A stretch of 64,000 bases of DNA, taken from Veillonella caviae. GTDB lineage: Bacteria; Bacillota; Negativicutes; Veillonellales; Veillonellaceae. Position 1 is the first letter of the stretch. Every line of letters starts with the position of its first letter. Below are positions 1 to 9,023 of the stretch, one piece after another. The stretch spans positions 19,096 through 83,095 of the forward strand of contig NZ_RQUY01000010.1 in NCBI RefSeq assembly GCF_003992125.1. The letters are read 5' to 3'. The position numbers and the translations under genes were made by a program. Under the pieces are notes generated by a model. That model was not told the origin of the DNA, did not search any database, and worked only from the letters and a program-made list of their open reading frames with translations.

Positions 1-1
1 T

Positions 2-481
2 ATCATTATTAGCTCTGGTGGTGTATCAGTAGGTTTATTTGATACAATGCCTCTTATTTTTGAAAAGTTAGGTGCTAATTCTCTATATAAACGTATTCTT
101 ATGAGGCCGGGGGCGGCTAGTTATGGTGCTGTTACGGATAATGGTAAACTAATTTTTGGCTTATCTGGTAATCCTGGGGCTGCCTATAATGGATTTCATT
201 TAGTAGTTAAACCGACATTGATGTATTATAAGGGCGTAACGGATTATGCACCACCTATCATATCATGTACTGTAGCGCATACTATTTGTAAACATAACCC
301 TTTTGATCGTTATATACAAGGACGTGTATTATTTAATCACAGTACGCCTGTATTCGAAGCTAGTAAACAATTTAATAGTAGTCATATGATTGGATTAGCT
401 GGGGTTACAGCGTTAGCAAAAATACCGCAAGGTGTACATGAGGTCAATGAGGGACATAACATAGAGGTTTTGTTACTATAA
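2..481 (+). CDS. moeA: Molybdopterin molybdenumtransferase MoeA (3' part only)
   Basis: This is the C-terminal 159 residues of MoeA; the gene starts upstream of the window. MoeA inserts molybdate into adenylylated molybdopterin in the cytoplasm to finish molybdenum cofactor. The reading frame is open from base 2 and begins with a SSGGVSVG motif, the conserved glycine-rich signature of the MoeA/MogA fold. LSGNPGAA follows, the second conserved loop of the family. The last ~70 residues match the small MoeA C-terminal beta domain. The first in-frame ATG (47) is internal, not a start. The AraC-type gene follows after 14 bases. Family assignment is secure from the motifs; the full length cannot be judged. 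Confidence 0.85.
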   Translation: MIISSGGVSVGLFDTMPLIFEKLGANSLYKRILMRPGAASYGAVTDNGKLIFGLSGNPGAAYNGFHLVVKPTLMYYKGVTDYAPPIISCTVAHTICKHNPFDRYIQGRVLFNHSTPVFEASKQFNSSHMIGLAGVTALAKIPQGVHEVNEGHNIEVLLL

Positions 482-495
482 ATAAGAAGAGGCTT

Positions 496-1530
496 ATGGA
501 TTATTTTCACTATACCTATCAACACAATCATATAGAATTCAGTAGTCATGTATACAAAGTGAGTTCCTATCATTATAATTGGCATGATGAAGTAGAGGTG
601 CTTGTTTTGTTAAAAGGAACGATGGAAATGAGTTGCAATGCAGAGGTATTCAAAATGAATCCTATGGATACAGTTATCATTTCACCTCAAGTTGGTCATG
701 CTACGTTAGCACTCGAACCGGATACGATGGCTATAGTTGTTCATGTAGGGCGTCAATATTTTACCGATTTTGATAAACATTTTGATTCATATCGATTTGT
801 GATTCATTCCACAAAGGAAAGTCGTGATGATAGGTTTTTCACTCAACTGCGTGCTCGTATAGGCGCTATGATGCTTACGCAATGTAAAGAGGAGAATCCC
901 ATTCAGAAATTAGAGATGGAACAATACTTTACAGCTTTAGCATTGTCTATGTATGAAGAAATATGGAAGAAAAAAGAAGAATCCATATTAGTAAGGTCGA
1001 AAGATAGTTCTTCTACAACTTTTGATAAAATGATTGCCTATATTGATGATAACTACCAGCACAAGATTGAATTAGAAGATATTGCTAAAATTGGTGGTTA
1101 TAATGTGGGGTATGCATCTCAATTTTTTAAACGACAAATGGGTGTATCTTTTATTGAGTATTTGTTGAGATTGCGATTGCGTGAGGCTACGGTACGCCTT
1201 GTAAATTCAGATGAACCGATTTCACGCATTGCTAGTCGTGTCGGTTTTGCAGATATAAAGGCTTTTAATGTGGCATTTAAAAAGCAATTTCATACGACTC
1301 CTTCGGAATATCGTTCTGTAGCAAAAGATATAGGGCGACAAACGAAATTGCATAATTGGAAAGAAATGGTTTCAGTTAATTCGGAGGACGTAGTAGCTAT
1401 ATTGCAGTTTATGAGTCAGGAAATGAATGTATGTGGAGATAATGAACGCATTAAGCAGCAAGTTGATGCAGAAACTAAGCTTTTTAAGTTACAAAAAGAA
1501 TTGGAAAAACTGCTATGCTCTATTACATGA
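496..1530 (+). CDS. AraC-family transcriptional regulator
   Basis: A 344-residue DNA-binding regulator. Residues 1-100 look like a cupin ligand-sensing domain, with WHDEVEVLVLLKG and a later GHAT as the typical small-barrel pattern. Residues ~180-285 are the double helix-turn-helix of the AraC/XylS family: GYNVGYASQFFKRQMG is the first HTH, and ISRIASRVGFAD followed by FKKQFHTTPSEYR is the second. About 55 residues continue after the HTH, which is longer than usual and is helical and charged. The gene lies between moeA and the tartrate dehydratase genes, with a terminator 170 bases downstream. It could control ttdAB or the carboxylate permeases, but that is inferred from position only. The effector is unknown. 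Confidence 0.85.
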   Translation: MDYFHYTYQHNHIEFSSHVYKVSSYHYNWHDEVEVLVLLKGTMEMSCNAEVFKMNPMDTVIISPQVGHATLALEPDTMAIVVHVGRQYFTDFDKHFDSYRFVIHSTKESRDDRFFTQLRARIGAMMLTQCKEENPIQKLEMEQYFTALALSMYEEIWKKKEESILVRSKDSSSTTFDKMIAYIDDNYQHKIELEDIAKIGGYNVGYASQFFKRQMGVSFIEYLLRLRLREATVRLVNSDEPISRIASRVGFADIKAFNVAFKKQFHTTPSEYRSVAKDIGRQTKLHNWKEMVSVNSEDVVAILQFMSQEMNVCGDNERIKQQVDAETKLFKLQKELEKLLCSIT

Positions 1531-1945
1531 GGCTTAGAATTGCATTATATAAACTGATTAACGGAAATTTTATTGTATTACATAACCCATGGAATGGTAT
1601 TTAAAACTGTAAATATTTACTGAATAAAAAATTGGAATATAAAAATATTGGGAGTAGGTGATTTTGTATATTACTGAATCCTACTAATAATGCAGGGGAA
1701 AAGACTATGAAGCTTGATAGTTACATAGTCTTTTTTATTTTGGGTGAGGGGAGGTTTCTAGAATCCATAGGATATCTTAAGGGGATTTTTTAGATAAAAT
1801 TACAGGTGATGTGGCTTTTATAAATAAAAAAACATCTACTTCTATGGATAGTTATATTTGTAAAATCAAGTAGAATAAAAGCATAAAGAGAAACAAAGTT
1901 CCTTACTATAGTGAAACAAATTAAAGTCCCATTAGGAGGTTTATG
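1531..1945 (+). other. 415-bp intergenic region between the araC-type gene and ttdA
   Basis: No gene is supported here. It holds two consecutive hairpins (AGTAGG..CCTACT at 1653-1685 and the terminator at 1699-1740), then an AT-rich stretch. That stretch has a 7-bp inverted repeat (TCTACTT at 1835-1841, AAGTAGA at 1868-1874), a possible operator for the neighbouring AraC-type protein. The strong ribosome binding site AGGAGG (1934-1939) serves ttdA. I could not place a convincing -35/-10 pair. Confidence 0.5.
1699..1740 (+). terminator. Rho-independent terminator after the araC-type gene
   Basis: An 11-bp perfect stem AAAAGACTATG/CATAGTCTTTT (1699-1709 with 1724-1734) with a 14-base loop is followed by a T-rich tail. 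It separates the regulator from ttdAB. Confidence 0.75.
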
Positions 1946-2848
1946 ATGAGTACAAAAGAACAACAAGTACAAGAGATGACAAGAGTCATTGCTGCATTTA
2001 TTGCTCATGTGGCGAAGAAGTTACCTGATGATGTGGAAGCGAAAATTAAAGAGCTTGCTGCAGACGAGAAAAATCCATTAGCAAAAACGATTTATGAAAC
2101 TATGAAGACAAACCAAGATTTGGCCTTTGAATTAAATCGTCCTTCTTGCCAAGATACAGGGGTATTACAATTCTGGGTTAAGGTAGGTTCTAACTATCCA
2201 TTACTTGGTGAATTAGAAGAAATCCTACGCAATGCTACCTACAAAGCAACACAAGATGCGCCATTACGTCACAATTGTGTAGAAACATTTGATGAGTTTA
2301 ATACTGGGAAAAATATCGGTCGTACAGCACCGTATATTACATGGGATATCGTACCAAATCGAGATGATGTAGAGATTTTTCCTTATATGGCTGGCGGCGG
2401 GTGCTCCTTGCCTGGTTCTGGTAAGACATTGATGCCTGGTGAAGGCTATGAAGGGGTTGCTAAATTTGTATTAGACCTTATAACTAGCTACGGTTTAAAC
2501 GCATGCCCTCCACTTTTAGTGGGCGTTGGTATTGCTACTTCTATTGATACCGCAGCGATGATGTCTAAAAAAGCATTAATGCGTCCTGTATCTTCTAAAG
2601 CGGATAATGAAAAAGCGGCATATATGGAACAATTATTAGAAGATGGTATTAATGCGTTGCACATCGGACCACAAGGTATGGGTGGTGACAAATCGGTTAT
2701 GGGCGTTAATATTGAACATGGTTCTAGACATCCATCTGTAATTTCTGTTGCTGTTAACGTTGGTTGTTGGAACCATCGTCGGGGCCACATGGTATTTGAT
2801 AAAGATGGTAAGTACGAAATTCTTTCTCACAAAGGAGTGACATTCTAA
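1946..2848 (+). CDS. ttdA: L(+)-tartrate dehydratase, alpha subunit
   Basis: The iron-sulfur catalytic subunit of a class I hydro-lyase that converts L(+)-tartrate to oxaloacetate, working with the beta subunit encoded next door. Its ~300 residues match the length of TtdA rather than the fused fumarases. Conserved cysteines for the [4Fe-4S] cluster are seen in [24 protein letters not shown] and [10 protein letters not shown]. The sequence resembles E. coli TtdA along its whole length. A class I two-subunit fumarase is the main alternative, since these families are hard to separate without biochemistry. Two ATGs lie in tandem; 1946 is preferred because it is 6 bases from AGGAGG, whereas 1943 is only 3. 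The stop overlaps the ttdB start (TAATG). Confidence 0.85.
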   Translation: MSTKEQQVQEMTRVIAAFIAHVAKKLPDDVEAKIKELAADEKNPLAKTIYETMKTNQDLAFELNRPSCQDTGVLQFWVKVGSNYPLLGELEEILRNATYKATQDAPLRHNCVETFDEFNTGKNIGRTAPYITWDIVPNRDDVEIFPYMAGGGCSLPGSGKTLMPGEGYEGVAKFVLDLITSYGLNACPPLLVGVGIATSIDTAAMMSKKALMRPVSSKADNEKAAYMEQLLEDGINALHIGPQGMGGDKSVMGVNIEHGSRHPSVISVAVNVGCWNHRRGHMVFDKDGKYEILSHKGVTF

Positions 2849-3459
2849 TGGCTAAACATATTTTGACTACACCTATCAAACGTTCTGATCTTGATGGTAT
2901 TAAAGCAGGGGACATCATTTATTTGAATGGCCATATTACAACATGTCGTGATGTTGCTCATCGTCGTTTAGTAGAATATGGTCGTGAATTGCCTGTAGAT
3001 GTACGTGAAGGTGCTATTCTTCACGCTGGCCCAATCGTACGCGATCATGGCGATGATAAATTTGAAATGATTTCCGTAGGTCCTACTACATCTATGCGTA
3101 TGGAAAAATTCGAATACGAATTTGTTAAACAAACGGGCGTGCGTCTCATCGTTGGTAAAGGTGGTATGGGCCCTGAAACAGCTCGTGCATGCAAGGAATT
3201 TGGTGCTCTTCACTGCGTATTTCCAGCAGGTAATGCTGTACTTGCTGCTACAGAAGTAGAGGAAATTGAGTCTGCTAATTGGCGTGAACTCGGTATGCCG
3301 GAAACATTATGGACTTGTCGTGTGAAAGAATTCGGCCCACTCATCGTATCTATCGATGCTAATGGAGATAACTACTTTGAAAATAAAAAAGTAGAATACA
3401 ACGCTAAAAAAGAAGAAGTGTTGGAAGAAATATATAAGCACGTAAGTTTCATTAAATAA
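2848..3459 (+). CDS. ttdB: L(+)-tartrate dehydratase, beta subunit
   Basis: The 203-residue beta subunit of tartrate dehydratase, completing the active site with TtdA. Typical class I hydro-lyase beta features are [30 protein letters not shown] and [13 protein letters not shown], in the family order. The length equals that of E. coli TtdB (~200), and the start overlaps the ttdA stop by one base, so the pair is translationally coupled. A strong terminator follows, so ttdAB is a two-gene unit. The product oxaloacetate would feed the malate-fumarate-succinate-propionate route used by Negativicutes, which is an inference from the likely host. A fumarase beta subunit is the alternative. Confidence 0.85.
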   Translation: MAKHILTTPIKRSDLDGIKAGDIIYLNGHITTCRDVAHRRLVEYGRELPVDVREGAILHAGPIVRDHGDDKFEMISVGPTTSMRMEKFEYEFVKQTGVRLIVGKGGMGPETARACKEFGALHCVFPAGNAVLAATEVEEIESANWRELGMPETLWTCRVKEFGPLIVSIDANGDNYFENKKVEYNAKKEEVLEEIYKHVSFIK

Positions 3460-3472
3460 TATTTAATTACAT

Positions 3473-3512
3473 AGGAGGATTATACACGGATTGTACAATC
3501 CTCCTTTTTTGT
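3473..3512 (+). terminator. Rho-independent terminator after ttdAB
   Basis: Stem AGGAGGATT/AATCCTCCT (3473-3481 with 3497-3505) extended by inner pairs, then six T residues. The AGGAGGAT inside the stem resembles a ribosome binding site but is part of the hairpin. This argues against a start near 3491 for the next gene. Confidence 0.85.
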
Positions 3513-3559
3513 ACTCACTTTCAAATTGTTATGCATATATATTGCACAGGGAGGTACCT

Positions 3560-4828
3560 ATGGATACTAGTGTAATGATTACCTTAGGATTTTTAGTGTT
3601 TGCCATTATTATGTTTGCATGGGAAAAGATTCCTTTGTCTGTAACGGCTATGATTGTAGCTGTAGGTTTACACCTTAGCGGTGTACTGTCTGCCAAAGCA
3701 GCCTTTGCAGGCTTTGTAGATGCTAATGTATTGTTATTTATGGGCATGTTCATAATTGGTGCTGCCTTCTTTGAAACTGGCGTGGCTGTAGAGGTAGGCA
3801 ATGTAGTTCACAGATTCGCAAAAACAGAAACGACTTTGCTTATTGCTGTTATGATGATTACGGGTATTATGTCTGGATTTTTATCGAATACTGGTACCGC
3901 AGCGGTACTGATTCCGGTTATTATTGGTATTTGTAAACGTAGTGGATTTAAACAAACAAAATTATTGATGCCTCTTGTGTTTGCAGCAGCTATGGGTGGT
4001 AATCTCAGTTTAATTGGTGCACCTGGGAATATGATTGCACAAGCGGGATTGCAACAAGCAGGGTTAGGCTCGTTTAACTTTTTTGATTATGGATTGGTAG
4101 GAGTACCAATACTTTTAATTGGTACTATTTTCTATGCCGTTATCGGTAAACGTTTCTTACCAGATGCACCAAGTCATGAAGCGGATGCTAGTTATAATGA
4201 TAATGATGATTATGGTCACGTACCTAGTTGGAAAAAATGGACTGCTGCATTGGTGTTGATTTTAACTATTGTAGCTATGATTTTTGAAAAGCAATTAGGT
4301 GTTAAGCTCTATGTCAGTGCATGGATTGGTGCCTTGGTGTTAGTTGCCACTGGTGTTATCAGTGAAACAGCAGCTGTTAAATCTATTGATATGAAAACTA
4401 TTTTATTGTTCGCTGGCTCTATGGCTCTTGGTGATGCGATGGTAAGCACTGGGACGGGAGCAGTGATTGCTGATTTAATTGTAAATAGTTTAGGGGCAAG
4501 TCCATCTCCGTTAGTTGTTCTCGTAGTATTATTTATACTCGGTGTATTTATGACGAATTTTATGTCTAATACAGCGACTTGTGCATTACTTGTGCCTATC
4601 GGCTTATCCTTAGCTAATCAATTGGGGTTCGATCCTAAGGCAGTATTAGTAGCCATTGTTATTGCTAGCTCTTTAGCGTATGCTACACCAATTGGTATGC
4701 CTGCGAATACAATGGTATATAATATTGCAGGATATAGTTTTATGGACTATGTGAAAGCAGGATTGCCACTCATTATCGTGTCTAGTATTGTGGCCCTCGT
4801 ATTGCTGCCAATTTTATTTCCCTTTTAA
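3560..4828 (+). CDS. SLC13/DASS-family carboxylate permease, copy 1
   Basis: A 422-residue inner-membrane secondary transporter of the divalent anion:sodium symporter (ArsB/CitM-like) superfamily. Both halves of the inverted repeat carry the diagnostic SNT substrate-binding motif: FLSNTGTAAVLIPV in the first half and FMSNTATCALLVPIGL in the second. About 11-12 hydrophobic segments run to the C-terminus. The ATG at 3560 is chosen because GGGAGG lies 7 bases before it; the longer frame from 3491 would start inside the ttdAB terminator. Lying next to ttdAB, it is a good candidate for tartrate or C4-dicarboxylate uptake, but substrate and coupling ion are not shown. The next gene is a near-duplicate. 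Confidence 0.85.
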   Translation: MDTSVMITLGFLVFAIIMFAWEKIPLSVTAMIVAVGLHLSGVLSAKAAFAGFVDANVLLFMGMFIIGAAFFETGVAVEVGNVVHRFAKTETTLLIAVMMITGIMSGFLSNTGTAAVLIPVIIGICKRSGFKQTKLLMPLVFAAAMGGNLSLIGAPGNMIAQAGLQQAGLGSFNFFDYGLVGVPILLIGTIFYAVIGKRFLPDAPSHEADASYNDNDDYGHVPSWKKWTAALVLILTIVAMIFEKQLGVKLYVSAWIGALVLVATGVISETAAVKSIDMKTILLFAGSMALGDAMVSTGTGAVIADLIVNSLGASPSPLVVLVVLFILGVFMTNFMSNTATCALLVPIGLSLANQLGFDPKAVLVAIVIASSLAYATPIGMPANTMVYNIAGYSFMDYVKAGLPLIIVSSIVALVLLPILFPF

Positions 4829-4890
4829 TTTATAGAACTAGCTAATTTTGAAATCCCATCTAGTATTGTCGTTTTTTGCTAAAATAGCCA

Positions 4891-4920
4891 TTTACATATG
4901 AGGCGTGTGTCATATATACT
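4891..4920 (+). promoter_or_regulatory. Predicted sigma-70 promoter for the second carboxylate permease
   Basis: TTTACA (4891-4896) and TATACT (4915-4920) with an 18-base spacer, 35 bases before the start codon. It suggests that the second permease copy can be expressed separately from the first. Confidence 0.5.
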
Positions 4921-4954
4921 ATGTAGGTATGACTACTATGAAAGGAAAGTTCTC

Positions 4955-6229
4955 ATGGATTACAGTATTATGGTCACATTGGGATTTCTCGTATTTGCTA
5001 TCGTAATGTTTGCAATGGAGAAGCTCCCTTTGTCTGTTACAGCGATGATTACTGCTGTAGGTTTACACCTTGCCGGTGTATTGACCGCAAAAGAAGCTTT
5101 TGCAGGCTTTGTTGATTCTAATGTTATTTTATTTATGGCCATGTTTATCATTGGTGCAGCCTTCTTTGAAACAGGTGTTGCCGTTACTGTTGGTAATGTA
5201 GTAAATAAATTTGCTAAAAATGAAACCATTCTTATCGTTGCTATTATGATGCTTACTGGTATTATGTCTGGTTTCTTGTCCAATACTGGTACTGCCGCTG
5301 TTATGATTCCTGTTGTTATGGGGATTTGTAAAAAAGGCGGCTTTAATGCTACCAAATTTTTGATGCCAATCGTATTTGCTGCTGCTATGGGTGGTAATAT
5401 TTCCATGATTGGCTCTCCAGGTAACATGATTGCGAACTCTAACTTGCAACAAGCAGGTTTAGGCTCTTTTGGTTTTTTCGACTATGGTTGGGTTGGGTTG
5501 CCAATGCTCATCGTAGGTACTATTTTTTACGCTTTAATTGGTAAACGTTTCTTGCCAGAAACACCAAGCCGTACACCAGATGCTAACTACAGTGAAAATG
5601 ACGATTATAGTCACATTCCTACATGGAAGAAATGGACTGCTGGTGTGGTTCTAGTGTTAACTATTTTAGCGATGATTTTTGAAAAGCAAATAGGTGTTTC
5701 TCTTGCTGTGAGCTCTTGGATAGGTGCTTTAGTACTTGTGGCGACAGGCGTTATCAGTGAAACTGCAGCTGTTAAATCTATCGATATGAAAACCATCTTG
5801 CTCTTTGCTGGTTCTTTAGCTTTGGGCACAGCGATGGTGAAATCTGGTACAGGGGCTTTCATTGCGGATCTTATTGTTCAAGGTTTAGGTGATACACCAA
5901 ATCCATTTGTATTGCTTTTTGTATTGTTCTGGTTGTCTGTATTTATGACAAATTTCATGTCCAATACAGCAGATGTTGCATTGTTGGCACCAATTGGATT
6001 AACATTGGCGTCTACTCTTGGGTATGATCCTCGTGCTATTCTTGTGGCTATCGTTATTTCTAGTTCTCTTGCATATGCAACTCCAATAGGTATGCCAGCA
6101 AATACAATGATTTATAATGTAGCAGGTTATAGCTTCAAAGATTTCGTAAAAGCAGGGTTACCGTTGATTATCGTATCTGCTATCGTGTCTTTGGTATTAT
6201 TGCCAATTTTATTTCCCTTTAACCCATAA
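4955..6229 (+). CDS. SLC13/DASS-family carboxylate permease, copy 2
   Basis: A 424-residue paralogue of the preceding permease. The two proteins align end to end with the same segment lengths and mostly identical residues, which points to a tandem duplication. Both SNT motifs are kept (FLSNTGTAAVMIPV and FMSNTADVALLAPIGL). Differences cluster around the second motif (TCALLVP against DVALLAP) and in the first half (GAPGNMIAQAG against GSPGNMIANSN), positions that could change substrate preference. The start at 4955 has GGAAAG upstream; the longer frame from 4898 lacks a good ribosome site and overlaps the predicted promoter. A terminator follows. The likely role is dicarboxylate/tartrate import or exchange, with the exact substrate unknown. 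Confidence 0.85.
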   Translation: MDYSIMVTLGFLVFAIVMFAMEKLPLSVTAMITAVGLHLAGVLTAKEAFAGFVDSNVILFMAMFIIGAAFFETGVAVTVGNVVNKFAKNETILIVAIMMLTGIMSGFLSNTGTAAVMIPVVMGICKKGGFNATKFLMPIVFAAAMGGNISMIGSPGNMIANSNLQQAGLGSFGFFDYGWVGLPMLIVGTIFYALIGKRFLPETPSRTPDANYSENDDYSHIPTWKKWTAGVVLVLTILAMIFEKQIGVSLAVSSWIGALVLVATGVISETAAVKSIDMKTILLFAGSLALGTAMVKSGTGAFIADLIVQGLGDTPNPFVLLFVLFWLSVFMTNFMSNTADVALLAPIGLTLASTLGYDPRAILVAIVISSSLAYATPIGMPANTMIYNVAGYSFKDFVKAGLPLIIVSAIVSLVLLPILFPFNP

Positions 6230-6251
6230 TTTTATATAGGTATGTCATACT

Positions 6252-6283
6252 AAACCGCCACGATTGTGGCGGTTTTCTTTTAT
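6252..6283 (+). terminator. Rho-independent terminator after the permease pair
   Basis: A 10-bp perfect stem AAACCGCCAC/GTGGCGGTTT (6252-6261 with 6266-6275) with a 4-base loop, then a T-rich run. Confidence 0.9.
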
Positions 6284-6420
6284 ATAGGCTGTGAAAGCTT
6301 GTGTTGCAATCGTTAATAAATGATAGACTGGAATATTATGTTTTTACTAAGTCTGTGGAGATGTGACTCTGATTAGTGCTTTCATAAGAAGAATCAATAT
6401 ATTAATAAGTACATAAAATG

Positions 6421-6450
6421 TTAGACAGAATCGCTGCTTTCACATATAAT
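6421..6450 (+). promoter_or_regulatory. Candidate fhs promoter
   Basis: A perfect TATAAT lies at 6445-6450 with a weak -35 (TTAGAC, 6421-6426) at an 18-base spacing. It is 67 bases before the fhs start. Confidence 0.4.
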
Positions 6451-6516
6451 AGAACAGTAATAGATGTACAAATATACATTTACAGTAGACATAAATGAGT
6501 ACATATAGGAGGTATT

Positions 6517-8187
6517 ATGCTAAGCGATATTGAAATTGCTCAACAAAATGAGATGGAAAAGATTCAAATTATTGCTGATAAATGTGGTCTCACAGCTGAT
6601 GATATTGAACAATATGGACACTATAAGGCGAAAATTTCTTTCGATGCTATTAAACGCTTAGAACAGAAAGATAATGGTAAGCTTGTCCTTGTTACGGCTA
6701 TAACGCCAACACCGGCAGGAGAGGGGAAATCCACTACGACTATTGGCCTCGTACAAGCGCTACATAAAATTGGACAAAATGCCATTGCTGCTTTGCGTGA
6801 GCCGTCCTTAGGACCTGTATTTGGTATAAAAGGCGGTGCTGCTGGCGGTGGATATGCACAGGTGGTACCAATGGATGATATTAATCTTCATTTTACTGGT
6901 GATATGCATGCCATTACAGCAGCTAATAACTTATTATCTGCTATGATTGACAATCATATCCATCAGGGTAATGAATTAGCTATCGATTTGCGCCAAATTT
7001 CGTGGACTCGTGTTCTTGATATGAATGATCGAGCTTTACGGAATGTTACTGTTGGCATGGGGGGCAAAGTGTGCGGGTTCCCTCGGGAAGATCATTTTAT
7101 GATTACTGTGGCGTCTGAAATTATGGCTATTTTATGCTTGGCAAAAGATTTAGACGATTTAAAAGCTCGTTTTGGCCGCATTGTTATCGGTCCTAATTTG
7201 CAAGGCGAACCTGTGTATGTACATCAGCTTGGTTGTGAAGGTGCTATGGCATTATTGATGAAAGATGCCATAAAACCAAATCTTGTACAAACATTAGAAC
7301 ATACACCAGCTATCGTTCATGGTGGCCCATTTGCCAATATTGCCCATGGTTGTAACTCTGTAGTAGCTACTAAACTCGGTTTAAAATTAGGGGATATCGT
7401 TGTTACTGAAGCTGGTTTTGGCGCCGATTTAGGAGCGGAAAAATTCCTCGATATTAAATGTCGATATGGTGATATTTTCCCTAATGCTATCGTTATTGTC
7501 GCCACATTGAGAGCCCTTAAAATGCATGGTGGCGTAGCTAAACAAGATTTGAATGTAGAAAATGTAGCGGCTGTTACTAAAGGTTTCAGTAATTTGCAAA
7601 AAGCAATTGAAAATATGCGCTATTTTAATGTGCCTGTTATGGTAGCAATCAATAAATTTGCCACTGATACAGATGCAGAAATTGCAGAACTAACTCGTTT
7701 ATGCGCTGACTACGGTGTGCCTGTAGAACTCAATGAATGTTGGGAAAAAGGCGGTGACGGTGGTATAGATATGGCAAAACGTGTGGTAGAACTTGTATCT
7801 ACTAGCAATCCTACATCTAAATTTGTTTATGATGTGACTGACAGTATTGAAGAAAAAGTAGGTAAAATTGTCCGCACTATTTATGGTGGTAATGGGGTTA
7901 TCTTTACAGATAAGGCGAAGAAGCAAATTAAACAATTACAAGATTGGGGGCTTGCTGATTTACCTGTGTGTATGGCAAAAACACAATACTCTTTGTCGGA
8001 TAATCCAAGTTTGTTAGGTGCACCAACAGGTTTTGATATTACTGTCTCCGATATTCGTGTGGCTAATGGAGCAGGATTCCTCGTATGCCGTACTGGGGAT
8101 GTTATGGTTATGCCAGGTCTACCTAAACGTCCTGCAGCACTTAATATGGATATTAAGGCAGATGGTACAATTACGGGATTGTTTTAA
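6517..8187 (+). CDS. fhs: Formate--tetrahydrofolate ligase
   Basis: A 556-residue cytosolic enzyme joining formate, ATP and tetrahydrofolate into 10-formyl-THF, and reversible to make ATP from formyl-THF. The N-terminal P-loop [13 protein letters not shown] (residues ~63-75) and the family's [16 protein letters not shown] motif are present, and the length is that of bacterial Fhs. AGGAGG lies just before the ATG. The gene is followed by a terminator and then by the cyclodeaminase-like fchA, the partner that interconverts methenyl-THF and formyl-THF. Together they supply or consume one-carbon units. The nearby purine permease makes a role in purine breakdown possible. Confidence 0.95.
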   Translation: MLSDIEIAQQNEMEKIQIIADKCGLTADDIEQYGHYKAKISFDAIKRLEQKDNGKLVLVTAITPTPAGEGKSTTTIGLVQALHKIGQNAIAALREPSLGPVFGIKGGAAGGGYAQVVPMDDINLHFTGDMHAITAANNLLSAMIDNHIHQGNELAIDLRQISWTRVLDMNDRALRNVTVGMGGKVCGFPREDHFMITVASEIMAILCLAKDLDDLKARFGRIVIGPNLQGEPVYVHQLGCEGAMALLMKDAIKPNLVQTLEHTPAIVHGGPFANIAHGCNSVVATKLGLKLGDIVVTEAGFGADLGAEKFLDIKCRYGDIFPNAIVIVATLRALKMHGGVAKQDLNVENVAAVTKGFSNLQKAIENMRYFNVPVMVAINKFATDTDAEIAELTRLCADYGVPVELNECWEKGGDGGIDMAKRVVELVSTSNPTSKFVYDVTDSIEEKVGKIVRTIYGGNGVIFTDKAKKQIKQLQDWGLADLPVCMAKTQYSLSDNPSLLGAPTGFDITVSDIRVANGAGFLVCRTGDVMVMPGLPKRPAALNMDIKADGTITGLF

Positions 8188-8217
8188 ACATTATTGATGA
8201 TAGAATTAGTGCATTTG

Positions 8218-8250
8218 AAATAAGGTGGGTAATCACCTTATTTCTTTTTT
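8218..8250 (+). terminator. Rho-independent terminator after fhs
   Basis: A 10-bp perfect stem AAATAAGGTG/CACCTTATTT (8218-8227 with 8234-8243) with a 6-base loop, followed by CTTTTTT. Confidence 0.85.
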
Positions 8251-8334
8251 ATATAGTGATTTTATATGGTATAGATAGTATATCTATAGGTATTAATAGA
8301 CTATAGATATACATTTGAATAGGAGAGAAGGACG

Positions 8335-8955
8335 ATGAATTTATTAGAATGCAGTGTAAAAGACTTTGTAGCTGCTACAGCATCAAAAGAACCAACACCA
8401 GGCGGTGGGGCTATTGCGGCATTGACTGCGGCGACTGGTGTAGCATTGGCCGAAATGGTAGCTAATTTAACCTTTGATAAAAAAGGTTATGAAGATGTGC
8501 AAAGCGACATGAAGGTCTTACAAGAGCAGGCTGCAACTATTAGAGAAGAGGCATTAGCATTGGTACAAGCTGATGCGAATGTATTTAATACATTTATGGA
8601 TGCTCTTGGATTGCCAAAAAATACAGATGCGGAAAAAGCTAAACGTACAGAAGCATTACAACAAGCCTATAAAGATGCTGCTAATGTGCCTTTGAAAATT
8701 GGTAAAATTAGCTATGGTATATTTGATTTAGCCTATGAAGCCGTTACAAAAGGAAATAAGAACCTCATTACAGATGGCGCTATTGCTGCTATTAATGCAC
8801 GGGCGGCTGTTAAATCTGCATTTCTCAACGTTCGGATTAATTTGGCTGGGATTAAAGATGCGAATTTTGTTGAAGAAATCAATAGTTATATGAATGATGT
8901 GGAATCTCAATTAGATAAACGAGAAGAAGAAATTCTTAAATTTTGCAAATTCTAA
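8335..8955 (+). CDS. fchA: Formiminotransferase-cyclodeaminase-like protein (methenyl-THF cyclohydrolase)
   Basis: A 206-residue, all-helical single-domain protein of the cyclodeaminase (FTCD_C) family. The family's glycine-rich signature EPTPGGGAIAAL lies at ~residues 19-30 and the helical pattern continues to the end. Family members act on formimino-THF (releasing ammonia) or on methenyl-THF (cyclohydrolase). In anaerobes the short form is usually called FchA and works with Fhs. Its place directly after fhs supports that. The sequence cannot decide between cyclodeaminase and cyclohydrolase activity. A good AGGAGAG-type ribosome site precedes the ATG. Confidence 0.85.
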   Translation: MNLLECSVKDFVAATASKEPTPGGGAIAALTAATGVALAEMVANLTFDKKGYEDVQSDMKVLQEQAATIREEALALVQADANVFNTFMDALGLPKNTDAEKAKRTEALQQAYKDAANVPLKIGKISYGIFDLAYEAVTKGNKNLITDGAIAAINARAAVKSAFLNVRINLAGIKDANFVEEINSYMNDVESQLDKREEEILKFCKF

Positions 8956-9023
8956 TTGTTAAAATCCGAACAATACGATAAAATAAATAAGTAATGTTTG
9001 TGGATTTTATATAGGAGTACATC

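Noticed and set aside
3491..3559. Longer N-terminus for the first carboxylate permease
   Set aside because: The ATG at 3491 lies within the ttdAB terminator hairpin and has no usable ribosome site; 3560 has one and gives the same N-terminus as the paralogue.
4960..5452. Long reading frames on the minus strand inside the permease gene
   Set aside because: They are mirror-frame shadows of a strongly coding membrane protein, with no ribosome sites and no recognisable motifs.
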